This document shows positions 28,360 to 36,856 of a stretch of DNA of 64,000 nt, in pieces. Made by a program: the position numbers and the translations under genes. This stretch comes from Halobaculum sp. XH14 (GTDB taxonomy: Archaea; Halobacteriota; Halobacteria; Halobacteriales; Haloferacaceae): positions 1,302,001 through 1,366,000 of the forward strand of contig NZ_CP134949.1 in assembly GCF_032116555.1 (NCBI RefSeq), in the 5' to 3' direction. The notes below the pieces were generated by a model. That model ran no database searches. It saw nothing but the letters and a program-made list of their open reading frames with translations, and was not told where the DNA came from. Positions within the stretch are counted from its first letter, which is position 1; each line of letters starts with the position of its first letter.

Positions 28360-29541
28360 TCAGTTCGCCGTGCTGACGACCTTGATGACGTCGCCCTCCT
28401 CCAGCTCGTACTCCTCTCCGATTCGCCGCTCCGTCTTCGCATTGACCGCGTGGAGGTACCCCTCGCCGATGTCCGTGTGGACGGCGTAGGCGAGGTCCTT
28501 CGGGCCGCTCCCGCGCGGGAGGAGGAACGCGTCCGGCAGGACGTTATCGCGCGCGTCGGTCCAGTGGGTCTCGTTCTGGACGGGGTAGGCCGTGATGCGG
28601 TCGAGCAGGCCGTACACCGCCTCGTCGAGGGCCGTCTGGACGCCGGTGCCGCCGAACGCCGCCATCACCTCGCGGATCCGCTCTAACCCCTCGGCCTGCG
28701 CGTCGCTCACGTCGCCGAGCAGTTCGAAGTCCGCGTCGCCGGGGTCGTAGTCGAGAACGCCCGACTCCGCCGCGGATCGGAGCGCGAGTTCGCCGTCCGC
28801 GGTCGCGGGCACGACGGGTTTGTCGGTCTCGCGGAGCCGCTCGACGTTCCCCTCGGGTGCGATGTCGGCCTTGTTCGCCACCAGCACGATCGGTTTCGTC
28901 CGCGCGCGGACGTCCCGCGCGAGGCGTTCCCGGTGTTCGTCGGTCCACTGGATCGGATCCTCGGGGTATTCGATCCCCCGGAGGACCGCCGTCACGTCGT
29001 ACTCGGTGGCACCGAAGCCGGTCAGCAGGTCGGTCAGCGCCTCGTCGATGTCGAAGTCGGGGGAACGCGACTTGCGCTCGACCGACTCCCAGTTGCGCTC
29101 GACGATGCCCGCCAGCCACTGGTCCATCTCCTCCTCGACGAAGTCGGCCTCCTCGACCGGGTCGTACTCGCCGACCTCGACCGGTTCGCCCTCGGCGTTC
29201 GTCGCCCCGGCTGCGTCGATGACCTGGAGGATGACGTCCGCGTCCGTGAGCGCGTCGAGGAACTGGTTGCCCAGGCCCCGCCCCTCGTGTGCGCCCGGGA
29301 CGAGCCCCGCCACGTCGAGCAGTTCGACCGGAACGTAGCGCTTTCCGTCCCGGCAGTGCTCGTTGCCACAGCGCTCCTCGCGGTCGAGACAGGGGCAGTC
29401 GGTCCTGACGTGGGTCACGCCGCGGTTCGGGTCGATGGTCGTGAACGGGTAGTTGCCGACGTCCACGTCGGCCATCGTCGCGGCCTTGTAGAACGTGGAC
29501 TTGCCGGCGTTCGGCTTTCCCGCGAGCGCGACCGAGAGCAT
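28360..29541 (-). CDS. ychF: YchF-family Obg-like GTPase/ATPase
   Basis: This 393-residue P-loop protein binds ribosomes and, in characterised members, prefers ATP. G1 is AGKPNAGKST at about residues 7-16. A cysteine cluster CPCLDREERCGNEHC follows at about 49-63, then LLDVAGLVPGAHEGRGLGNQFLD (G3) and VANKAD (G4). The C-terminal TGS domain contains GSGPKDLAYAVHTDIGEGY. The cysteine-rich insertion is normal for archaeal members and may bind metal. Confidence 0.92.
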   Translation of the reverse strand: MLSVALAGKPNAGKSTFYKAATMADVDVGNYPFTTIDPNRGVTHVRTDCPCLDREERCGNEHCRDGKRYVPVELLDVAGLVPGAHEGRGLGNQFLDALTDADVILQVIDAAGATNAEGEPVEVGEYDPVEEADFVEEEMDQWLAGIVERNWESVERKSRSPDFDIDEALTDLLTGFGATEYDVTAVLRGIEYPEDPIQWTDEHRERLARDVRARTKPIVLVANKADIAPEGNVERLRETDKPVVPATADGELALRSAAESGVLDYDPGDADFELLGDVSDAQAEGLERIREVMAAFGGTGVQTALDEAVYGLLDRITAYPVQNETHWTDARDNVLPDAFLLPRGSGPKDLAYAVHTDIGEGYLHAVNAKTERRIGEEYELEEGDVIKVVSTAN

Positions 29542-29658
29542 ACCACGACGTAGGCCGCCGCCGCGAAAAGCACCTTTCGGTCCCGCTCCCGGTCGGCGGC
29601 TCCCGGGCCGCCAGTCCGAATCGAAATTCCCACTACGGCGGGTACTGAAACCGTCCTC

Positions 29659-29952
29659 GTGTTCCGTCCAGGTCGTCTCGGCCCCCGTTCGGGGACGCTG
29701 TTCCGCCCCGCAACGGCGCTCCTCGTGCTCATCTGCACGCCGGGGTCGGCGCTCGCACACCCCGGTCACGAGGGAGCGGCGACCGAGATCGAAACCTGGC
29801 TCGTCTACGGGTCGGTCCTGCTCGGCGGGGTCGTGATCGTCACGGCCGCCGGACTGAGCCGGGAACGAGTCCTCTCCCGGGAGCGTGCATTCGTGACCGG
29901 CGTCCTCGGAGCGCTGCTGCTCGCCGTGGGACTGTTCCAGTGGCTCACCTGA
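29659..29952 (+). CDS. Small exported/membrane protein with HPGHE motif
   Basis: This 97-residue protein starts at GTG. Its N-terminal hydrophobic signal ends at SALA before HPGHEGA, followed by two hydrophobic segments at about residues 48-65 and 77-94. The histidine-rich motif directly after the signal could bind metal, but that is a guess. The function is unknown. Confidence 0.6.
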   Translation: MFRPGRLGPRSGTLFRPATALLVLICTPGSALAHPGHEGAATEIETWLVYGSVLLGGVVIVTAAGLSRERVLSRERAFVTGVLGALLLAVGLFQWLT

Positions 29953-30001
29953 ACCGGACGGGGTCGCCCGATCGGGTGGCCGCCCCGATCACTGGCCCCG
30001 A

Positions 30002-30367
30002 TCACTGCTCCTCGAACAGTTGTTCGACGGCCTCGGCCGTCTCTCCGGTCCGGGCGTACTCGATGGCGAGTTCGTGGACCGAGAACGCCGTCCCCTCGAA
30101 GGCGGGCAGCTCCCGTGCGGCGGCGTACGCCCGGAGCCAGTCGTTGAGCGCACCCTCCAGCAGCGAGCGCTCGACCGCGGACAGCCGGATTCCGTCACGA
30201 CAGCAGCGGACGTACTCAGTGAGGAGCGGTTCGATGCCCTCGGCGATCGCTTCCGCGGGCGTCGACTCCTCGGGGTCGAACGACTGGCACTGGTGACGCG
30301 AGGTCTCCGCGAGCGTGGTCACGGCTCGCCACCTGACCGAGCGCCCACCCTTCGCGTCGCCCTGCAT
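30002..30367 (-). CDS. Conserved-looking helical protein of unknown function
   Basis: This 121-residue mostly helical protein has ECxxG-free but Cys-containing segments (RHQCQSF, YVRCCRDG). Coding character is clear from acidic composition and third-position GC. The start at 30367 (MQGDAKGG) is preceded by an AT-rich GTTATGACAC near 30390-30398. It is divergent from a small gene at 30472. No domain recognised. Confidence 0.6.
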   Translation of the reverse strand: MQGDAKGGRSVRWRAVTTLAETSRHQCQSFDPEESTPAEAIAEGIEPLLTEYVRCCRDGIRLSAVERSLLEGALNDWLRAYAAARELPAFEGTAFSVHELAIEYARTGETAEAVEQLFEEQ

Positions 30368-30471
30368 ACTGGCGAGAGGCTGTGTTCCAGTGTCATAACT
30401 GTACGTGAAACGTCGCTGACTCGTCGCGCCGGAACTTCGACCTTTTACGTGCCCACGTCCAACGATCGAGC

Positions 30472-30666
30472 ATGACCGCGCTGTCGTTCGACGAGTCCGG
30501 CGTCGACGTCGTCCACGAGGGGACCGAGTTCCGGCTGGAGAAGGAACTGGTCGAGGACGCGACCGAGAAGTCCTACCTGGACGTGACCGACCACGAGGTG
30601 CTGAAGCTGATCGAGGAGCGGCCCGCGCTCTCGGGGGAACCGCGCCGGATCGGCGACATCCTGTAG
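30472..30666 (+). CDS. Small conserved haloarchaeal protein (DUF5800-like)
   Basis: This 64-residue acidic protein reads like the short haloarchaeal DUF5800 family as I recall it: a central FRLEKELVEDATEKSY and a TDHEVLKLIEERPALSGEPRR C-terminal half. I am unsure of the family number. CTTTTACG at about 30443-30450 lies about 25 bases before the ATG, fitting leaderless transcription. The function is unknown. Confidence 0.65.
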   Translation: MTALSFDESGVDVVHEGTEFRLEKELVEDATEKSYLDVTDHEVLKLIEERPALSGEPRRIGDIL

Positions 30667-30670
30667 CCGG

Positions 30671-30692
30671 CCCCGGGCACACTCGTCCGGGG
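30671..30692. terminator. Hairpin between convergent genes
   Basis: The arms CCCCGG (30671-30676) and CCGGGG (30687-30692) with a 10-base loop fill the 28-base gap between the stop at 30666 (plus) and the stop at 30695 (minus). This is a plausible shared terminator. Confidence 0.4.
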
Positions 30693-30694
30693 GG

Positions 30695-31501
30695 TCAGGC
30701 GTCGACGGTCGGGAACGTCTCCCGGTGCAGGCGACCCGCGACCTCGTCCGCGAGCGTGCGGAGGTTCACCGTGTCGTCCCGGTTGTACGAGACGAGCGTC
30801 TCCAGGGCCCGGTCGTCGCCCCGCTCGTACTCGTGCCAGAGCCGGACTGCGTCGCGTCCGGTCAGCTCCGGGCCGTCGCGCCCGATGTCGAGTTCGCGCT
30901 CGATCGGCTTGAGCCCGCCAGTCAGGTTCAGCGTTCGGCAGGGGTACATCAGATCCAGATGTGGGGTTTCGACGGTCAGATCGAACGACGACTCCAGGAA
31001 GGGAGCGTCGAACCGTTTGCCGTTGAACGAGACGAGGAGGTCGGCTTTCTCGAACTGTTCACGAACGGCCTCGCCGGTCAGGTCCTCACCGCGCACCAGC
31101 GTCGTCGTCTCGCCGCCGGCGTCGCTCCTCGAGCCCGGTTCGCACGTGCCGAGTTCGGACGTGCCGGGTCGGTGGAAGGTGGCGGTCGTCACCCTGTCGC
31201 GGTGCTGTGAGAGCCCGGTCGTCTCGATGTCGAAAAAGCAGGCGGTCCCCCGGAAGTTCTCGTAGAGTCGCCACCGTTCCGCGCTCGGAAACGCGTCTTC
31301 GAAGAACGCGGAGTCGCCGTCGTCGAGCCGTTCCCGCGCCTCGTCGATGAACGACTCGATGCGGCCGGCCGTCGTGGCTCCGACCCCCCGGATGGTTCCG
31401 CCCGAGAACAGGTCCCACTCGGTTACGCCACTCTCCCACAGTCGGCGCTCGGTCGCCTCGCCGACCCCCTCGACCGGAATGAAGCTGTTCTCGATTCGCA
31501 T
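30695..31501 (-). CDS. HhH plus RNase H-fold DEDD exonuclease-like protein (YprB-like)
   Basis: This 268-residue protein has two N-terminal helix-hairpin-helix motifs (VEGVGEATERRLWE and IRGVGATTAGRIE, about residues 10-52). A DnaQ-like exonuclease fold follows. The acidic residues are visible in FFDIETTGL (motif I, about 89-97), LLVSFNGKRFDAPFLE (motif II) and YNRDDTVNL (motif III). It resembles YprB-type nucleases of unknown substrate and probably acts on damaged or branched nucleic acid. It is divergent from an SRAP protein. Confidence 0.82.
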   Translation of the reverse strand: MRIENSFIPVEGVGEATERRLWESGVTEWDLFSGGTIRGVGATTAGRIESFIDEARERLDDGDSAFFEDAFPSAERWRLYENFRGTACFFDIETTGLSQHRDRVTTATFHRPGTSELGTCEPGSRSDAGGETTTLVRGEDLTGEAVREQFEKADLLVSFNGKRFDAPFLESSFDLTVETPHLDLMYPCRTLNLTGGLKPIERELDIGRDGPELTGRDAVRLWHEYERGDDRALETLVSYNRDDTVNLRTLADEVAGRLHRETFPTVDA

Positions 31502-31642
31502 CAGGTACTCCTGCGCACGCGGGGCGCGTCGGTGGTAGTCACTCGTCCGCTCTGGCTGGTAAACGTTCGGGACCCGAACCGCCCGCTGCCGACCGCGGTG
31601 CGCGGAATCGTTAACCCCGTTCCCACCCGACTATCACCCGTC

Positions 31643-32338
31643 ATGTGTGGCCGATTCTCGCTGTATCTGCCGCCGGCGGCTCTCGAATCCAGGTTCGAGG
31701 CGGAGCCCCCGGCGGACCTGCAGCCGCGGTACAACTGTGCGCCAGGCCAGTCGCTTCCGGTGCTCGCCGCCGACGACACCGGCCGGATGCGCCGGATGAA
31801 GTGGGGGTTCACCCCCTCGTGGGCCGACGAATCGTTCGACCTCATCAACGCGCGGGTCGAGACGGTCCGCGAGAAACGGAGTTTCACGGACGCCTACGAG
31901 TCACGCCGGTGTCTCGTTCCCGCCGACGGGTTCTACGAGTGGACACGGCGTGATGGCGGGAAATGGCCGTACCGGGTGTCGTTCGCGGACGACAGGCCGT
32001 TCGCGATGGCGGGTCTCTACGAGACGTGGACGCCGCCGACTCGCCAGGCGGGCATCGGCGAGTTCGGACGCGACGAACCCACGGGCGAGGAGCGGGTCGA
32101 AGCGTTCACCGTTCTGACGACCGAGCCGAACGACCTCGTCTCCGAACTGCACGACCGGATGGCGGTCGTCCTTCGCCCGGAACACGAGCGAGCCTGGCTG
32201 GATGGATTCCTCGATCACGAAACGCTGGCGACCCCGATCTCCGACGACGAGTTCCGGGCGTATCCGGTTTCGACCCGGGTGAACTCGCCCGCGAACGACG
32301 ACCCGTCGCTGGTCGAACCGGTCGAACTCGGTTCCTGA
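31643..32338 (+). CDS. SRAP (HMCES/YedK-family) abasic-site DNA-protein crosslink protein
   Basis: This 231-residue protein forms a covalent crosslink to abasic sites in single-stranded DNA through the cysteine exposed after Met removal. The active-site residues are all present: Cys2 in MCGRF, Asn in INARVET, Glu in GFYEW, and His in LHDRMAVVL. The start is fixed by the need for Cys2. It is divergent from a nuclease-like gene, so the pair may serve DNA maintenance. Confidence 0.92.
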   Translation: MCGRFSLYLPPAALESRFEAEPPADLQPRYNCAPGQSLPVLAADDTGRMRRMKWGFTPSWADESFDLINARVETVREKRSFTDAYESRRCLVPADGFYEWTRRDGGKWPYRVSFADDRPFAMAGLYETWTPPTRQAGIGEFGRDEPTGEERVEAFTVLTTEPNDLVSELHDRMAVVLRPEHERAWLDGFLDHETLATPISDDEFRAYPVSTRVNSPANDDPSLVEPVELGS

Positions 32339-33563
32339 AGCGATTTTCGGCGGATTCGGCTGCACGGGCGGCCGCGCCTGTATAGCGACATTTGCTATAG
32401 CTGAATAGGGTTTATATGACTGTGAGGGGGCGCCCTCTGGATTATCTGAATTACGAAACAAAGTAGTATACTTGGGGTGATTTCATCCGACTCGGCCGTC
32501 GACGACCCCGGGCCGCGGGGAGAACGCAGGGTTTCGGACGTTCTTCGGAGGGGACCGATCGAGCGGACATGCCGGTGGAAGCTCCTCGTCGGTGACTCCG
32601 TCGTCCTCGGCTGGATACTGGCCGTTTCGGATCCCGAATCCCGGTTCGAGAACGCGACGACGTCGAGACGAGCGATCAGGTCCTTACCGAACCTTCTCGA
32701 ACGCGTGTGCGGTCCTGCACTCGTTTTCGCCACGATTTGCGTCCCCTCAAACTGATGCTCTCTCGCGGGCGTGATACGGGAAATCGCGCCGGCCTCTGGA
32801 GCGAAACCTGGCCTGGGAACGCTTCCGAGGGGGACGGCTCTCGACCCGTCTGGAGGGGCTGACGGCCCGTTTCGCGAGGCAAGTTAGTTCGGAACGGTCG
32901 GGGAGGTTCCATCTGTGGACGTCCTCAGAGGCACAATTTCGTCCCACCGTCCTCCGACGACCGGAAGTGGGCTCGCTGACCGTCACAACGGTCAGGTTTC
33001 CGCTTCCGTCGGAGCTCACGAGGAATCGGCCCGCTCTGGTTCAGTGCCGTCAGAGCGACCCTGGGCACGTGCGGCTGTGCTCCAGGGGCGTCGTGACACT
33101 CCGGGGTAGTTCGCGTGCGAGCCGTCCCGTCGATAGGGATTGCCCGCTCTCCTCCCGCTTAGCGTTACTCCGATTCGGCACCACCAGCGGTGTCCTCGCC
33201 CTGAAAGCCCTCCCGAGGCGACGATGCACCGGTTCGCAACCCGGAGTCGAGCGCGTTCGACTGGGTGTGCAATCCGGGGGCGGCGATCCTCCGGCTACCG
33301 GATCAGCGTCCTGCTGCGGGGAGGTACGACCGCGCGCGGATCGTTCAGCCGGTAGCCGATCCGGAGGGTCGGTCTTCGAACCGGCCGTGGAAGGGTCTCG
33401 ACGTTTCAACCGGGGCCGATCGAAGTCAGCGTCGGGACCGGGCAGGCACTCGGCTGGCTTGCTTCTCCGTCGGGATCGCACGATCCCGTGCCGTCCTGCT
33501 TTCGCGGTCCGCCTGACTGACCGATTACCGCTGAGGAACGCAGATATCTGTCGGCCAGTCCGT
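32339..33563. other. 1.2-kb interval without a credible gene, with several inverted repeats
   Basis: Open frames here are rich in Arg, Ser and Pro and lack the acidic bias of real genes, so I call none. TATAGC (32381-32386) and GCTATA (32394-32399) form an inverted repeat just before a TATA-like GTTTATATG (about 32409-32417). Farther on, hairpin arms lie at 33245-33262, 33292-33301 with 33349-33358, and 33367-33386. The interval could contain a noncoding transcript or decayed mobile DNA. Confidence 0.45.
33367..33386. other. Hairpin with UUCG-containing loop
   Basis: GGTCGGT (33367-33373) pairs with ACCGGCC (33380-33386) with one G-U wobble across the loop CTTCGA. The stem lies just after a longer inverted repeat, CGGCTACCGG (33292-33301) with CCGGTAGCCG (33349-33358). 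Either strand could be transcribed. Confidence 0.35.
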
Positions 33564-34622
33564 TCACAGGAGCGAGTAGATGTGGCGTTCGTACGTTTCG
33601 CGGACGTTGTCGCCCCAGTTGTGGGTGTACGTGTCGATGATGTCCTCGGCGACGTCCCCGCGGAGGTACTTCACGATCCCGCGTTCGCCGGTCCGGTCGC
33701 GGAGGTGCGTCGTGAAGAAGTGGCGGAAGTAGTGGGGCGTGACGTTCTGTGTCGCCCCGGCACCCGATTCGTACCAGCCCATCTCGGTCGCGTGTTCCCT
33801 GACGATCCGCTGAACCTGCTCGGGTGTGAGTCGTTCGCCCCAGCCGCGGGCCGTCCCGAGGAACAGCGGCTCCGCGTCCGAAACCGGGTCCGGACGGATC
33901 GCGAGCCAGCGGCACAGCGTCCGTTCGAGTTCCTCGTCGACGGGTACGACGGTCCCACGCTTTCGTTTGTTCGAGGCGCCCCGCATCTCGCCGTTGTACT
34001 CGGTCCCGACGCTCGGTTCGGCGGCGACGTACAGCGATTCCGGGCGGCCATCGAGCTGGGCTCGATCCCCGAGGCGGAGTTCGCCCGTCTCGACCGACAG
34101 CGAGAGGTCACGGAGGTCCAGGTTGCACAGTTCACCGACGCGCATCCCCGTCTTCAGGAGCGTCACGATCAGCGCCCGTTCCAGCGGGTGGCCGACGGAG
34201 GCGACGAACCGCCGCATTCGGGGGACGGAGATCTCCCGGCGGGCGGGGTCGGTCTCGATTCGCTCGTCGAGTTCCTCCATGACCAGCGCCATCGGGTTCG
34301 CGTCGAAGGCGCCCACCTGGGTCATGTAGGCGTAGAACCGGTGGAGGTACGCGGCGTAGGTGGCGACCGACGAGTCGGCGAGGTCGGGGTCACGACGCAG
34401 TTCGTGGACGAACGACATACAGTCCCGGTGTGATGCGTCTCCGGGCTCGACGGTCCCGGAACTGCCGGGTCCGCCGTCCGCGAGGAAGGACTCGAACCGA
34501 CGGAGCACCCGACCGTACTCCTCTCGGGTCTGGTCGCTCTTGCCGTGTAGCTCCATGTCCTGAACGAAGTAGCCGATCGGGTCGGCCGGATCGTCGGCGT
34601 TCCGACTGTCGGTGCTACTCAT
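33564..34622 (-). CDS. Tyrosine recombinase (XerC/D-like integrase)
   Basis: This 352-residue recombinase has an N-terminal SAM-like core-binding domain (about residues 10-120) and a catalytic domain. Catalytic residues visible are the Arg in GMRVGELCNL (about 167), the HxxR of TPHYFRHFF (about 304-307), a late His in THNWGDN and the presumed nucleophile Tyr in ETYERHI. Length fits a chromosomal or element-borne recombinase. Its start overlaps the end of a ribbon-helix-helix gene by 8 bases. Gene-poor flanks suggest a mobile or rearranged segment. Confidence 0.88.
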   Translation of the reverse strand: MSSTDSRNADDPADPIGYFVQDMELHGKSDQTREEYGRVLRRFESFLADGGPGSSGTVEPGDASHRDCMSFVHELRRDPDLADSSVATYAAYLHRFYAYMTQVGAFDANPMALVMEELDERIETDPARREISVPRMRRFVASVGHPLERALIVTLLKTGMRVGELCNLDLRDLSLSVETGELRLGDRAQLDGRPESLYVAAEPSVGTEYNGEMRGASNKRKRGTVVPVDEELERTLCRWLAIRPDPVSDAEPLFLGTARGWGERLTPEQVQRIVREHATEMGWYESGAGATQNVTPHYFRHFFTTHLRDRTGERGIVKYLRGDVAEDIIDTYTHNWGDNVRETYERHIYSLL

Positions 34623-35022
34623 CGGTCAACACGTACCCTCCGTCGCGCCCGCTGAACCGGACGCGACCGGACTGTTGCAGATCGCCCATCGTCTCGTCGA
34701 GCCGTTCCTCGACGTCGCCGACGACCGAGTCGAGGAGGTCGTCCCACGTCACCGCCCCCTCGCCACGAAGAGTGTCGAGGACACGGTCTTCGAGGCCTTC
34801 ACCCCCGGGGTCGGCGGGGTCAGAACGGGGTTCCGTTTCGCCGGACGAATCCGGGGTCGATTTCAGATCCAGGCCGAGTTCGCTGCGGCCCGCCTGGACC
34901 ATCGTTCGGACGAACTCGGTCTGGGACATGTCGAGCCGCTCCGCGTCCTCGACCCATTCGGCCTTCTGGTAGCGCGGGAGGTTCACCCTGACTTCGGTCC
35001 GTTCCGTGTCGAGTTCGCTCAC
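34615..35022 (-). CDS. Ribbon-helix-helix-like protein coupled to the recombinase (DUF5805-like)
   Basis: This 135-residue protein starts at GTG. The N-terminus (TEVRVNLPRYQKAEWVEDAERLDMSQTEFVRTMV, about residues 9-42) has a ribbon-helix-helix pattern. After an acidic linker, a C-terminal winged-helix-like part ends GRVRFSGRDGGYVL. The coupling to the recombinase suggests a DNA-binding accessory or repressor. TTGATAAGG at about 35045-35053 lies about 25 bases upstream. The DUF number is from memory. Confidence 0.72.
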   Translation of the reverse strand: MSELDTERTEVRVNLPRYQKAEWVEDAERLDMSQTEFVRTMVQAGRSELGLDLKSTPDSSGETEPRSDPADPGGEGLEDRVLDTLRGEGAVTWDDLLDSVVGDVEERLDETMGDLQQSGRVRFSGRDGGYVLTDE

Positions 35023-36049
35023 GCACCCACGATACGGCGGGGTCCTTATCAATTCCACTGTTTCCCGTCTAAACTTACTAAGACCACGAACAGCGTGCAA
35101 AATCGGCGTAATATAGGCTTAGTAACTTGCCTTACATAAGAAGAAGACACGATATCCTGTCTTTCAATATACTCTACAGTTCCACAGGAACTTGCCTTAC
35201 GAACTGCTTCGCGATTCGCCGCGCTCGTGTCGTCCCACTCGGTTACCTGTTCGAAGCGGACCACCGAACGGAACTGGTGTGGGTGATCGTTACTCGTCGT
35301 CGAGCGGGGAGGCAGCTCGTCGACGCACCGTCGAGAACGCCTCCCGACTGGTCGTGGGCGCGATCTCCACGACGAGTTACGAGTTCGCCGAACAATCCCG
35401 CCGACGGGGTTCCGGGATACTTCGCCGCCGGCGGCTCGGTCGATCCTCCGTCGGGGTCGATTCGGGATGGCGACCGGCTCCCGTCGAACGCCGAGCGTCG
35501 CCACCGCCCGTGGCGTGTGCTCCGTTTGCGGTCGCCCTCCCGTGGTTTTGACTCCGAGCGACCTCTAGGCAGGCTCGGCCGAACTCCCCGTGCCAGTTTC
35601 TCTGCGAGGAGAGGAATCCCGCTCTACTCAACTGCGGGTGAGGCTGGCGGCTGCGGTTTCCGGCCGTTCGCTGAAGCGGGGTGTCGTTACGGATTCGACG
35701 GACGTCCCCGAAACACTGGCTCCCACTGCCTCCGCCCGAGACCCGCAGACGGAACGGGGAAACGGAGACCGACTTCGTCGCCCGTCGGTGAGGCTCCGAG
35801 TGAGTCGGTACGGAGCTCGCAGCCGGTTTCGGCCGGTCCCGAAACAGCCTCCGTGGAGTGGCGCCGTCGATCCCGAAGGCGAGCCCGCGGAGGAACTGTC
35901 CATCCCCGGGTTATCGAAACGGAGTTCGGCGCGTGATCTCTCGACGCCCTCGATCACTGCTAGTCGATCCGACCTCGCTCCGATTCGCGCTCTCTGCTTG
36001 TGGTTTCCATGGTTCTATCGAACACGTGAGAACCGATGGACTGCGGTAG
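35023..36049. other. 1-kb gene-free interval; AT-rich repeats near the recombinase promoter
   Basis: No credible gene is seen; the longest frames are Arg/Ser/Pro-rich. The first 180 bases are unusually AT-rich. They contain an inverted pair, TTACTAAG (35075-35082) with CTTAGTAA (35118-35125), and a 12-bp direct repeat, AACTTGCCTTAC, at 35124-35135 and 35189-35200. The remaining part is ordinary GC content with nothing recognisable. Confidence 0.5.
35075..35200. repeat. Inverted and direct repeats upstream of the recombinase operon
   Basis: An 8-bp inverted repeat (TTACTAAG / CTTAGTAA) with a 35-base spacer overlaps the first copy of the direct repeat AACTTGCCTTAC. The second copy starts 65 bases later. 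The location, within 180 bases of a ribbon-helix-helix and tyrosine-recombinase operon, suggests a recombination or autoregulatory site. Confidence 0.45.
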
Positions 36050-36856
36050 TTATCGCTCGGCGGCCTCGACGAGTTCGCGGACCCGCGGCTCGGAGACCGG
36101 CCCCCGGACGTCTCCGTCCTCCTTGAACGCCGTCCCGACGATGACGCCGTCGGCGACCGAGAGGATTTCCCCGACCGATTCGGTTGTCACCCCGCTCCCG
36201 ACGAACAGCGGCGTCTCCAGGCCGAACTCGTCGTGTGCGGCCCGTGCGGCCTCGAGGTCGGCCCGCTCGACCCCCTGTCCGGTTCCCGACCCCGTGATGA
36301 TCGTCCCGTCCGCGAGGCCACGCTGAACGGCGTCGACGATCGATTCAGCGCCCGCGGACTCCGTTCCCACTGCCGTGGAGTGTTTCACCTCGTGATCAGC
36401 GAGCACCCGCACGTCGGCGTCGATGCGGTCCTGCAGTCGGGCGGTCTCGTGGGCTTTCCCCTGGATGAGCCCCTGGTCGGTCAGTCGTGCCCCGGAGTGA
36501 ACGTTCACCCGAACGAAGGACGCGGCGGCGGCCGCAGCGACCGAAACCGCGGCGTTCGCGTCGTTCCGGAGCACGTTGACGCCGACCGGGACGTCGACGG
36601 CGTCCCGGACCTCGCCGGCCGCACGGGTCATCATTGCGACGACGTGCTTCGGAACGTCGTCGGGGTAGAACGGGGCGTCCCCGAAGTTCTCGAGCATGAC
36701 GGCGTCGACGCCGCCGTCCGATAGCCGCCCCGCGTCGCGGCGAGCGTCCGCGAGCAGTGCTTCGCGGGACCCGGCGTACTGGGGCGCTCCCGGGAGCGGC
36801 GGGAGGTGGACCATGCCGACGACCGGCCGCGCGGTTCCGAACGTGGATTCGAGCAT
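36050..36856 (-). CDS. BtpA/SgcQ-family TIM-barrel protein
   Basis: This 268-residue protein carries the family start VVGMVHLPPLPGAPQY (about residues 12-27). It also has DAVMLENFGDAPFY, GVNVLRNDA and GSGVTTESV. BtpA was named for stabilising photosystem I in cyanobacteria; archaeal members have other, undefined roles and resemble sugar-phosphate or nucleoside-processing barrels. A strong hairpin (36920-36956) and a TATA-like TGTATAAG (about 36969-36976) lie upstream. Confidence 0.86.
   Translation of the reverse strand: MLESTFGTARPVVGMVHLPPLPGAPQYAGSREALLADARRDAGRLSDGGVDAVMLENFGDAPFYPDDVPKHVVAMMTRAAGEVRDAVDVPVGVNVLRNDANAAVSVAAAAAASFVRVNVHSGARLTDQGLIQGKAHETARLQDRIDADVRVLADHEVKHSTAVGTESAGAESIVDAVQRGLADGTIITGSGTGQGVERADLEAARAAHDEFGLETPLFVGSGVTTESVGEILSVADGVIVGTAFKEDGDVRGPVSEPRVRELVEAAER

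Noticed and set aside
32395-32755. Two short frames (92 and 112 codons) near a TATA-like box
   Set aside because: Composition on both strands is unlike genes of this organism and neither shows motifs; the promoter-like box is reported instead.
33200-33560. Possible tRNA or rRNA fragment in the recombinase flank
   Set aside because: Hairpins exist, but I found no tRNA T-loop sequence or cloverleaf and no rRNA motif.
32967-34433. 488-codon frame overlapping the recombinase in antisense
   Set aside because: It lacks domain signals and crosses from gene-free DNA into a confirmed recombinase.
35127-35936. 269-codon frame in the gene-free interval
   Set aside because: It is Arg/Ser/Pro-rich with no acidic bias and no recognisable segment, so it is probably non-coding.
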